NCBI RefSeq assembly: GCF_018437265.1
Contig: NZ_JAAMFL010000007.1
Span: 1-64,000, forward strand
DNA length: 64,000 bases
Source: Fructobacillus parabroussonetiae
Lineage (GTDB): Bacteria > Bacillota > Bacilli > Lactobacillales > Lactobacillaceae
Direction: 5' to 3'
The translations under genes were made by a program, and so were the position numbers. Position 1 is the stretch's first letter; every line of letters begins with the position of its first letter. Shown piece after piece: positions 1-6,994 of this stretch. Under the pieces are notes generated by a model that saw only the letters and a program-made list of their open reading frames with translations, searched no databases and was not told the DNA's origin.

Positions 1-84
1 AAGTGACAGAGAGGAACGACCTTCTTGATAGAGGGCAACAATGGCATCTTTGAATTCCTGTGAATAACGTGGCCTTTTAGTCAT
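1..84 (-). CDS. IS3-family transposase OrfA, N-terminal fragment (runs off the window)
   Basis: The 28 visible residues begin MTKRPRYSQEFKDAIVALYQ and continue EGRSSLSL. This is the helix-turn-helix start of IS3-family OrfA proteins, which bind the IS ends and combine with OrfB by frameshifting to give the transposase. The start codon is ATG at 84-82, with a good Shine-Dalgarno (AAAGGAAA) about 7 nt upstream. The rest lies beyond position 1, so whether the element is intact is unknown. Its orientation is the same as the adjacent broken surface-protein gene. Confidence 0.8.
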   Translation of the reverse strand, partial: MTKRPRYSQEFKDAIVALYQEGRSSLSL

Positions 85-121
85 GTGCTGATTTCCTTTT
101 TAGTCTTGGGATAATTATACA
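1..121 (-). mobile_element. End of an IS3-family insertion sequence (cut by window edge)
   Basis: The minus strand carries the first codons of an IS3-type OrfA (1-84) preceded by a short AT-rich end. The IS tip is placed at about 121 because the minus strand there begins TGTATAATTATCCC, starting with the TG typical of IS3-family tips, and because the neighbouring coding sequence stops inside it. Only one end is visible, so the inverted repeat and target duplication cannot be confirmed here. Confidence 0.6.
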
Positions 122-1085
122 GTGGACGATGCATAAAATCTGTCCATTTTATCAGCATACGAGCAAGCAGCCTTCTTATCAGCATCCGTTGCATCATTTG
201 TGATTTTATTCAGATCGTTAACGAAATCTTTGTTAGTGTTTTCACCATCAATTTGATTATTGTAACCAGACTTCTGATCAGGTGTTAAGTTATCAAGAGA
301 ACTGATTGTACCTTTTGAATTAATCTTCAGTTGAGCCAGCAAAGCATCGTTAAACTGCGGACCAAAGTCGTTATAACCAACTGTTCGAGCGGCCTGGAAA
401 ATTGGGTGATAACCCGTTGTATCCGTATCAGAAGAGTACATTCCAGTCATCTCGTCTGATGACAAGATTTTAACAGGATCAATTGTCATCTTCAGCGTAT
501 ACAATCCACCTAGCTGTTGACCCGCATCAAAACCACTACTGAAGACACCGTTCTTTGCTTCCAATGTCGTATCAGGCGCAGCACCCTTGATACTAGAAGT
601 TAACAAATGAACGTCACTTGTTTTGCTTGACATCGACTGTGAAAAAGCCAAATCAAAGTATGACTTACGTCCCTCCCCTTTCAAAGCAGGAGAATTGTAC
701 TCAAGTGTCATCGTGAATTTCTTAGTTGTCGAATCATAGGTCAAACTCTTATAAGCGAAGGTATTTTGTGTCTTTTCTTGGTTAATTTCACTCGCATTTG
801 ACCATTTTGACTGCACACTCTCAGGAATACTATTGGATGTTGGCAATGTCAACGCACTATAGTGCTGAAAATAGGTCTGATTCTGACCAAACCAAAATGG
901 TGATGAAGTACTATCATCCGCCGATGCCTTAATGGCGGTTGGGAATCCTGGTAAGGTCATCAAGCCGGCGGCACTTGGGCACCGGCCCCAAGTGTTAATC
1001 CGATGACGGCGGCAAAGAGCCAAATTTTGCCGGACTTATACATCTTCACGTGTTCTTTTAACGAAAAGTTTTTTTGATCCTTCAT
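115..1085 (-). pseudogene. Surface/secreted protein with KxYKxGKxW signal peptide, frameshifted and truncated
   Basis: Translation from ATG 1085 (Shine-Dalgarno GGGGGA) gives a KxYKxGKxW-type signal peptide (KMYKSGKIWLFAAV, then a hydrophobic run LTLGAGA), a signature of lactobacillales exported wall or surface proteins. That frame hits TGA at about 960. The remaining ~285 residues (GLMTLPGF ... DRFYASSTV) are in another frame and open without interruption to the stop at 115. A single indel around 966-985 (GGTGCCCAAGTGCC) therefore separates signal peptide from mature protein. The 3' end reads into the putative IS tip, whose TAA supplies the stop, so the C-terminus is probably missing as well. 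The mature part is rich in Ser, Thr, Asp and Lys, with no catalytic motif I recognise and no LPXTG in what remains. A sequencing error could explain the indel but not the IS junction. Confidence 0.75.
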
Positions 1086-1120
1086 GATCATTCCCCCAAA
1101 ATAGTCCATTTTCTGCAACC

Positions 1121-1172
1121 AAAAAGGCTAAGAAGAAGACCTTGCTTGCAAGCAAGGCACTCTTTCTTAGCC
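1121..1172 (-). terminator. Attenuator-like hairpin with T-tract in the leader of the surface-protein gene
   Basis: Minus-strand RNA forms GGCTAAGAA...TTCTTAGCC flanking a perfect 18-bp palindrome CCTTGCTTGCAAGCAAGG, followed at once by TTTTT. It lies about 36 nt upstream of ATG 1085 and downstream of the putative promoter, so it would act as an intrinsic terminator inside the 5' leader. No known riboswitch aptamer is recognisable upstream. Confidence 0.55.
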
Positions 1173-1241
1173 ATTGTCTTGTAAGGGCGTCTTTTTGAAG
1201 GCGTAGATATAAAACGATGGTTCAGACTTTTTTACATCTCT

Positions 1242-1356
1242 ATTGTAACGCCATCGTGTCGAAACGGTACTTTTTTAACGAGAAAGTTACCTTTAGGTAA
1301 CTATAAGGACATTGCGATGTAACCTTTCTGTAACACAGTGTGAACGACTTTGTTAC
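1242..1356 (-). promoter_or_regulatory. Activator array (11-bp-phased TGTWAH half-sites) and -10 element
   Basis: Plus-strand hexamers start at 1285 AGTTAC, 1296 GGTAAC, 1307 (degenerate), 1318 TGTAAC, 1329 TGTAAC, 1340 GTGAAC and 1351 TGTTAC, every one exactly 11 bp after the last. The 1318/1329 pair matches the published WalR/VicR consensus TGTWAH-N5-TGTWAH perfectly. Downstream on the minus strand is a -10 TACAAT (1247-1242) with no recognisable -35 (GTACCG), as expected for an activator-dependent promoter. The only downstream gene is the KxYKxGKxW surface protein. Confidence 0.65.
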
Positions 1357-1374
1357 ATAACTTTCAAAGCGCAT

Positions 1375-1409
1375 AAAAATCGCACCCTTAAATAAGGCGT
1401 GCGATTTTT
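1375..1409 (-). terminator. Intrinsic terminator of guaBA
   Basis: The minus strand reads AAAATCGCAC - loop - GTGCGATTTTT, a 9-10 bp stem with T-tract, 25 nt after the guaA stop codon. Confidence 0.9.
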
Positions 1410-1433
1410 GTCTTCTCTCTCAATGTGGGTTGC

Positions 1434-2975
1434 TTATTCCCACTCCACCGTTGCGGGTGGCTTCGCCGTAATATCGTAGACGACGCGGTTAATGTGATCC
1501 ACTTCATTGACGATTCGTGAGGATACCTTTTGCAAGAGATCCCATGGCAAGCGAGCAAAGTCCGCCGTCATCCCGTCAATGGACGTGATGGCACGGATGG
1601 CAATCGTGTACTCGTAAGTACGGAAGTCGCCCATGACCCCAACGGATTTGTTGTTCGTCAAAACCGTGAAGTACTGCCAGACGGAATCTTCCAAGCCGGC
1701 CTTTGCAATTTCGTCACGAAGAATCCAGTCGGACTCACGGACAATGGCCAAACGGTCTTCCGTAATGGCCCCCATCACGCGAATACCAAGACCAGGACCT
1801 GGGAATGGCTGACGCCAAACCAATTCGTGATCCATGTTCAGCTGCTCACCCAATTCACGCACTTCGTCCTTAAAGAGCGTGTTCAAAGGCTCAATCAATT
1901 GGAACTGCATGTCTTCTGGCAAGCCCCCCACGTTGTGGTGGGACTTAATCGTTTGGGCCGTTTCCGTACCAGACTCGATGACGTCGGTATAGAGCGTTCC
2001 CTGGGCCAGGTAATCAATGCCTTTCAACTTCGTCGCTTCGTCATTGAAAACTTCGATAAATTCGTTTCCGATGATCTTACGCTTCTGTTCTGGATTCGTC
2101 ACGCCATCCAACTTCGACAAGAAACGATCCTGAGCATCGACCTTAATGATGTTTAAGCCGAACTTGCCACCGAGCATGTCCATGACCTGGTCAGCCTCGT
2201 TTTTACGGAGCAAGCCGTGATCAACGAAGATACAAGTCAGTTGATCGCCAATGGCCTTTTGCAAGAGCACCCCAACGACGGATGAATCCACACCGCCGGA
2301 AAGGCCGAGCAGGACTTTTTTATCGCCAACTTCAGCACGAATCTTTTCGATCTGTTCATCGATGAATTCCGCCATCGACCAAGTGGCCTTAGCACCGGCC
2401 ACGTTCATCACAAAGTTCTTGATGATTTCTTTTCCATGCTCGGACAAAGTCGTTTCCGAGTGGAACTGAACACCGTAGATGCCGGCTTCATCGTTTGCAA
2501 TGGCCGCAATCGGCGTCTTTGACGTCGAGGCCGCAACCTTAAAGCCGTCAGGCAACTTCGTCACATTGTCGGAGTGCGACATCAAGACGACCTGCTTTTC
2601 AGGCGTGCCAGCAAAGAGCTTTGAAGGCGCCGTCAAGGTAATTTCGGTTTGACCGAACTCTCCGTTGCCCGGGTTAGCTTCGACTTTGCCGCCCAAGTGC
2701 CAGGCAATCAGCTGCATCCCGTAACAAACACCCAAGACCGGGATTCCCAATTCGAAGATCTCGGGATCGATGGTAAAGGCGTCTTCGTCGTAAACGGACT
2801 TCGGACCACCCGACAGGATGATTCCCTTTGGATTGTATTCCTTGATTTCTTCAACCGTCATCTTGTTGGACTTCAGTTCGGAATAGACACCGAGTTCGCG
2901 GACGCGGCGGGTAATGAGTTGGTTGTACTGAGAACCGTAGTCCAGCACTAAGATTTTGTCATTTGAAATGGCCAT
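1434..2975 (-). CDS. guaA: GMP synthase (glutamine-hydrolysing)
   Basis: It converts XMP to GMP using ATP and glutamine, the last step of guanine nucleotide synthesis, in the cytoplasm. The protein has 513 residues, the usual length. An N-terminal class I glutamine amidotransferase (about 5-195) carries nucleophile Cys84 in GVCYGMQ and the His172/Glu174 pair (FHSET in place of the commoner HPE). The ATP pyrophosphatase domain begins with the PP-loop SGGVDSS at 226-232, and the C-terminal dimerisation domain ends KPPATVEWE. It starts 2 nt after the guaB stop with a Shine-Dalgarno (AGGAAAGAG) inside the guaB 3' end, so the two are translated from one guanine-riboswitch-controlled mRNA. Confidence 0.97.
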   Translation of the reverse strand: MAISNDKILVLDYGSQYNQLITRRVRELGVYSELKSNKMTVEEIKEYNPKGIILSGGPKSVYDEDAFTIDPEIFELGIPVLGVCYGMQLIAWHLGGKVEANPGNGEFGQTEITLTAPSKLFAGTPEKQVVLMSHSDNVTKLPDGFKVAASTSKTPIAAIANDEAGIYGVQFHSETTLSEHGKEIIKNFVMNVAGAKATWSMAEFIDEQIEKIRAEVGDKKVLLGLSGGVDSSVVGVLLQKAIGDQLTCIFVDHGLLRKNEADQVMDMLGGKFGLNIIKVDAQDRFLSKLDGVTNPEQKRKIIGNEFIEVFNDEATKLKGIDYLAQGTLYTDVIESGTETAQTIKSHHNVGGLPEDMQFQLIEPLNTLFKDEVRELGEQLNMDHELVWRQPFPGPGLGIRVMGAITEDRLAIVRESDWILRDEIAKAGLEDSVWQYFTVLTNNKSVGVMGDFRTYEYTIAIRAITSIDGMTADFARLPWDLLQKVSSRIVNEVDHINRVVYDITAKPPATVEWE

Positions 2976-2977
2976 CT

Positions 2978-5008
2978 TTAATCTCTTTCCTGTTCAACGT
3001 AGTTCGGCGCTTTTTTCGTAATTTCGACATCGTGTGGGTGTGATTCCTTCAACCCGTTATCCGTGATTTGGACGAACTGTGCGTCTTCTTTTAGCTGGGC
3101 CACATTGTGTGAGCCCGTGTAGCCCATTCCCGCACGCAAGCCACCATCGATTTGGAAGATGGCGTCTTCTGGAACTTCTTCTTTCATCAGATAATCTGAG
3201 ACCATCACGGCATCGGCTCCAGCAGCGATGGCTTTGACGACGTCACCGGAATAGTGGATGCCCCCTTGAGCAATCACAGCCGTTTGGCGATCTGCCAAGG
3301 CTTCGGCCAAAGTCATCACCGTCGTCAAGAATGGGTAGTGGGTATCGTCAGCCCAGGCCGAATCATTGGCACGACCGGCAATCACGGCATCGGCACCGGC
3401 TTCGGCCAATTGCTTGGCAATCGCTGGATCTTCCACCGTTCCAACAATCAAGGCCTTGGAACCAATCAAGGCCTTTGTTGCCTTCACATCGGCGATAACG
3501 CTGAAATCAAAGGCTTTTGGCAAGTAAAGAACCAAGGCATCAATGGCCTCGTTTGCCAAAGTCGCCACGCGTTCATTATGATCAGCGGTCAACCAAACTT
3601 CGGCAGCCAACTTCGACACCCCATCGGTGGCGCGAATTGACTTTAGAAGGTCGACTTGGTCAGCGACCAATTCCGTGGCGGGCACAATGCCCAGACCACC
3701 GGACTGGCTCATGGCCGTGGCCACTTCTTCGGCCTTGCCGTCGGTCAGGTCGCTGGCCAGTAATGGATTGGCCAGTGCTAAGTCCAAAAGCTTGGTTTGG
3801 AGGTCTACCTTATGGGGCAAGACGTTGGAAGCTGCTGGTACCAGCAGCGTTTCATCATAGCCCAAACCATGCTTGGCCAAGTCGGCATCGTCTGCCATCA
3901 ACCCTGACTGGTAATCATACGTCGTTGTCGTCTTTTGAATCGAGGACGCATGGGTGATTGCTTCTTGAATCGTCTCGGCGCCCATCTTTGCCAAACCATC
4001 ACGCAAGTGCGTCAGGATTGGCTGGAGAATGTCCTTCAACTCGCCCTTATAAGCCACGCGAGCCTCGATTCCTTCCGGCACCATCTTCTTGGCTTCGTTC
4101 ACCTCACCCTGGAAGTAGCGGTCCTTCGAACCGTTTTCCATGGCAGCAATCGAGCCCATGCCCCGGTAGAACTTAAACTTCTTACCGTTTTCCTCAAAGA
4201 CATCGCCCGGCGTTTCCTTCGTTCCAGAGAACATCGAACCCATCATCACGGCGTTACCACCCATGGCAATGGCCTTCAAAATATCATTTGCCGTCTTCGC
4301 CCCACCATCGGCGATAATGGCTTTGTTACGACACTTGGCTTCCTTTGCCGCATCGCGAATGGCTGACAGCTGTGGCACACCGATTCCGGCAACCACACGG
4401 GTTGTACAAATCGAACCAGGGCCGATTCCAATCTTAACGACATCGGCACCGGCGTCATAAAGCGCTGCCGCACCTGATTCAGTGGCAATGTTTCCAGCGA
4501 TAATATTCAACTCTGGAAAAGCCGCGCGAACTTCGGAAACTTTGCGAAGAACCCCTTCGGAATGGCCGTGGGCCGAATCCAAGATGATGGCATCGACACC
4601 GGCTTCAACCATGGCTTTGGCACGATCCACCGTGTCATTGGTCACACCGACCGCACCGGCAACCAGGAGACGGCCTTTGTCATCAAGGGCAGCCATTGGC
4701 GTCTTGTTCAGATCAACAGCTGTTTCTTTGACCTTCTGGATTTCTTTTGCCTGATCAGCAATCGTCATGTTTTTGTGCACAACGCCCAGGCCACCGAACT
4801 GTGCCAGGGCAATGGCGAATGGTGCTTCGGTCACCGTATCCATGGCTGCAGAAAGCAGTGGAATGTTCAACTTCAAGCTAGGCGTTAAGGCCGTCTTGAG
4901 CGAAACGTCGGCGGCGGGGACTGCATTGCCCTGTTCACCAGTCATTGCCATATCATCAAAAGTCAGGCCCATCGGCACAAACTTGTTTTTCATCTGAAAT
5001 GCTGCCAT
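2978..5008 (-). CDS. guaB: IMP dehydrogenase, CBS-less, with a second degenerate IMPDH barrel fused at the C-terminus
   Basis: It oxidises IMP to XMP with NAD+, committing purines to GMP. The protein has 676 residues; typical bacterial IMPDH has about 490. Residues 1-~350 form a full catalytic barrel: LTFDDM start, active loop [11 protein letters not shown] with Cys201, the flap GSKDRYFQ (~293-300) and [11 protein letters not shown] with the Arg/Tyr pair. The CBS pair normally inserted after VVHKNM is absent, since the chain passes straight from KEIQKVKE to the next strand. Residues ~380-676 are a second IMPDH-like barrel ([64 protein letters not shown]) that lacks the catalytic Cys loop. The second copy has the canonical IMPDH C-terminus, which the first lacks. 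Expression is controlled by the upstream guanine riboswitch. Confidence 0.93.
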   Translation of the reverse strand: MAAFQMKNKFVPMGLTFDDMAMTGEQGNAVPAADVSLKTALTPSLKLNIPLLSAAMDTVTEAPFAIALAQFGGLGVVHKNMTIADQAKEIQKVKETAVDLNKTPMAALDDKGRLLVAGAVGVTNDTVDRAKAMVEAGVDAIILDSAHGHSEGVLRKVSEVRAAFPELNIIAGNIATESGAAALYDAGADVVKIGIGPGSICTTRVVAGIGVPQLSAIRDAAKEAKCRNKAIIADGGAKTANDILKAIAMGGNAVMMGSMFSGTKETPGDVFEENGKKFKFYRGMGSIAAMENGSKDRYFQGEVNEAKKMVPEGIEARVAYKGELKDILQPILTHLRDGLAKMGAETIQEAITHASSIQKTTTTYDYQSGLMADDADLAKHGLGYDETLLVPAASNVLPHKVDLQTKLLDLALANPLLASDLTDGKAEEVATAMSQSGGLGIVPATELVADQVDLLKSIRATDGVSKLAAEVWLTADHNERVATLANEAIDALVLYLPKAFDFSVIADVKATKALIGSKALIVGTVEDPAIAKQLAEAGADAVIAGRANDSAWADDTHYPFLTTVMTLAEALADRQTAVIAQGGIHYSGDVVKAIAAGADAVMVSDYLMKEEVPEDAIFQIDGGLRAGMGYTGSHNVAQLKEDAQFVQITDNGLKESHPHDVEITKKAPNYVEQERD

Positions 5009-5040
5009 GATTCTCCTTCATTCAACCGATATTTGCACCA

Positions 5041-5082
5041 AAAAAGGCATTCCGCTATCTTTTACCAGATCCGCAGAATGCC
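5041..5082 (-). terminator. Expression-platform terminator of the guaBA riboswitch
   Basis: The minus strand reads GGCATTCTGC ... GCGGAATGCC followed by TTTTTT, 30 nt upstream of the guaB start. Its position just after the purine aptamer makes it the ligand-dependent terminator. Confidence 0.9.
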
Positions 5083-5110
5083 ATTGAAAAAAGTCTTTTC
5101 AAAAACAATC

Positions 5111-5172
5111 ACGGATAGTCACGACTTTTGGGGCGTGGTAGAGACTGCTGGCCATTTTCCAGCGATATATCT
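5111..5172 (-). promoter_or_regulatory. Purine (guanine-type) riboswitch aptamer
   Basis: The minus strand contains the conserved blocks in order: P1 side TATATCGC, J1/2 and the first hairpin, CTCTACCACG, a second hairpin CACGCCCC...CGTG, and GACTATCC. The pyrimidine that decides specificity is C in GACTA, which indicates guanine rather than adenine. It would switch off guaBA when guanine or hypoxanthine is abundant. Confidence 0.9.
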
Positions 5173-5200
5173 GTTCGTTTTTAATTGAGTTGTTAGATTT

Positions 5201-5229
5201 ATTATACAGATGACGGGCAAAGAATTCAA
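5201..5229 (-). promoter_or_regulatory. SigA promoter of guaBA
   Basis: The minus strand reads TTGAAT, a 17-bp spacer, then TATAAT, placed about 30 nt before the riboswitch aptamer. Confidence 0.88.
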
Positions 5230-5340
5230 GTGATCTTCCCCCGTCAAACAAGACGATTATCGCCCTTGCTTTTGTTCTCATTTTATTTTAATATTTTATT
5301 AACGTACACAACTTTATTGTCTTTAATTGAGGAATCCTTC

Positions 5341-5838
5341 ATGAAAACTTTCCAGTCCGCAGCCGGGCTAGTTCAAATTAAACCCATCCAGGTGAAATAC
5401 GCCGCGCCACTCTTTCAGGCGATTGTTGACAGTCGCCCGGCCATTGGCGACTTTCTCCCCTGGGCAATGGATCTTTCCTTAAAGGACGAAAAGGACTTTT
5501 TGCTCCGGGAAAAGAACCGGCAGTTCGAGGGCCAGCCCCTCGTTTTCGCTTTAGTGGTTGCTGGGCAGCCGGTCGGCATGTTGGACCTACACGCCGTTAA
5601 CGAAGCGAAACGTTCGGCTGAAATCGGCTACTGGATCAGCCAGCAGTACCAAAACCAAGGAATCGTCAGCCGGGCCGTTGAGTTGATCAGCGAACACGCC
5701 TTGACAAGGCTCGCCCTAGGCCGCTTAGTCCTTCGAATCAAGGAAGAGAATCAAGCGAGCCGACGGGTGGCCGAAAAGGCCGGCTTTATCGAGACAGGGC
5801 TTGTTGACGATTTTCTCTGTTATGAACGCTGCCAATAA
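5341..5838 (+). CDS. GNAT family N-acetyltransferase (RimL/RimJ-like)
   Basis: This 165-residue acetyl-CoA-dependent acyltransferase fits the ribosomal-protein or amino-group acetylase branch of GNAT. The pattern is typical: a strand-rich start, FALVVAGQPVGMLDL, the acetyl-CoA loop region EIGYWISQQYQNQGIVSRAV, then RLVLRIKEENQASRRVAEKAGF and a C-terminal strand. The ATG at 5341 is chosen because GAGGAA lies 6-9 nt upstream; an in-frame extension to 5230 overlaps the guaBA promoter and has no initiation site. It is monocistronic, divergent from guaBA and convergent with the next gene through a shared terminator. The substrate cannot be deduced. Confidence 0.85.
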   Translation: MKTFQSAAGLVQIKPIQVKYAAPLFQAIVDSRPAIGDFLPWAMDLSLKDEKDFLLREKNRQFEGQPLVFALVVAGQPVGMLDLHAVNEAKRSAEIGYWISQQYQNQGIVSRAVELISEHALTRLALGRLVLRIKEENQASRRVAEKAGFIETGLVDDFLCYERCQ

Positions 5839-5872
5839 AAAAGTGAACCGGCTTTGCCCGGTTCACTTTTTT
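5837..5872. terminator. Bidirectional intrinsic terminator
   Basis: A near-perfect inverted repeat AAGTGAACCGG / CCGGTTCACTT with an A-run on one side and a T-run on the other separates the convergent acetyltransferase and YitT-family genes. Confidence 0.92.
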
Positions 5873-5876
5873 GCTT

Positions 5877-6860
5877 TTAAGCGTCTTTTTGATTTTCTTG
5901 GAGTTGTGCTAGCTGGTCTTCGAGCTGTTGCTCGGCTTCCAACTGGGCGTCGATGGTCACGGCCTTTGGCCCGATGGACTTTTTCATTTGGAGTTGCCGG
6001 TCGGCATCCCAGAATTCACCCGAAACCGAAACCGTCGACAGCAAATTAATGAAGGCTTTTGGATCGACCGAGTGGACGGCTTCTTGCATTTCGAACAATT
6101 CAAAACGCGACAAAACCATCATCAAAGTCGTCGATTCACGCTTGGTATAGGCCCCAGACGATGGCAAAATCGTAATGCCTCGAATGAGGTCCCGGTGCAA
6201 GACGTCGATGACCTCTTCGCCCTTTGAGGTCACAATCAGAGCCGTCACCTTTTGATAGCCGGTATACAAGGTATCAATCACCTGCCCGGTCGCATAAATA
6301 CCGATCAAGGTATACATGGCGTTTTGCCAGCCGATAAAGAAGCCGGCGATCAACACAATGATGCCGTTGGCGACGTTTGAAAAGGCACCAATTGATTTTC
6401 CCGTACGCTTTTGAATGATCAGCGCAATGATGTCAAAGCCACCCGTTGAAAAGCCATAACGCAAAGCCAGTCCGACTGAGGAACCGACCAACAAGCCACC
6501 AAAGAGCGAGGCAAGCAGCGGTTGTGTGGTAAAGGCTTGCGTTGGCAAGAAAATCAAGAGAATGGAGACGACCACCGCGTTAATAAAGGACAGGATGGTA
6601 AACTTACCCCCGACCATCTTGAAGCCGACTATTCCAATTGGAATATTAAAGAGCAGGAAGAAAACACCCGTTTGAATGTGTAAGCCAAAGAATTGGTTGG
6701 CCGACAAAGACATCAGCTGGGAGATTCCGTTCAAACCAACCGAAAAAATGTTGTTTGGAATCAAGAAGTAGTTCAGTCCGACCACTTGAAGGGCAACGGA
6801 CACAAAGAAAAAGATGATGGTTAGCGCAACCTTACGCCACTTTTTCGTTTGCTTTTTCAT
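5877..6860 (-). CDS. YitT family membrane protein (DUF161 + DUF2179)
   Basis: This 327-residue integral membrane protein of unknown transport function is widespread in Firmicutes. About five to six hydrophobic segments (first TIIFFFVSVALQVVGLNYFL) contain the family signatures IPNNIFSVGLNGISQL and GFSTGGFDIIAL. A C-terminal cytoplasmic DUF2179-type domain follows (VTALIVTSKGEEVI ... GAYTKRESTTLMMVL), then a Gln/Glu-rich tail. The ATG at 6860 is preferred over an upstream in-frame start because AAGGAGG sits 9 nt before it. No neighbour is cotranscribed: a terminator lies on each side. Confidence 0.85.
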   Translation of the reverse strand: MKKQTKKWRKVALTIIFFFVSVALQVVGLNYFLIPNNIFSVGLNGISQLMSLSANQFFGLHIQTGVFFLLFNIPIGIVGFKMVGGKFTILSFINAVVVSILLIFLPTQAFTTQPLLASLFGGLLVGSSVGLALRYGFSTGGFDIIALIIQKRTGKSIGAFSNVANGIIVLIAGFFIGWQNAMYTLIGIYATGQVIDTLYTGYQKVTALIVTSKGEEVIDVLHRDLIRGITILPSSGAYTKRESTTLMMVLSRFELFEMQEAVHSVDPKAFINLLSTVSVSGEFWDADRQLQMKKSIGPKAVTIDAQLEAEQQLEDQLAQLQENQKDA

Positions 6861-6957
6861 GGTGCACAACCTCCTTACCTGCGTTTTGTTCACGAATCCA
6901 ATCATAACACAGAATGACAGCGTCTATAAGGGGGTGCACCAGAGAATTTTCTGCACG

Positions 6958-6987
6958 AAAAAAGGCGTCTTGCATGAACAAGACGCC
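6958..6987 (-). terminator. Intrinsic terminator after the leuS-flippase unit
   Basis: The minus strand reads GGCGTCTTG - loop - CAAGACGCC followed by TTTTTT, directly downstream of the flippase stop at 6995. Confidence 0.92.
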
Positions 6988-6994
6988 CAGTTTA

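Noticed and set aside
960-990. Programmed ribosomal frameshift as an explanation of the split signal peptide/mature protein
   Set aside because: There is no slippery heptamer, no downstream pseudoknot and an immediate TGA; an indel is simpler, particularly as the gene is also cut by an IS.
5099-5281. 60-codon open frame upstream of guaB on the minus strand
   Set aside because: It lies over the guanine riboswitch aptamer, its terminator arm and the promoter; no ribosome site, so it is a chance frame.
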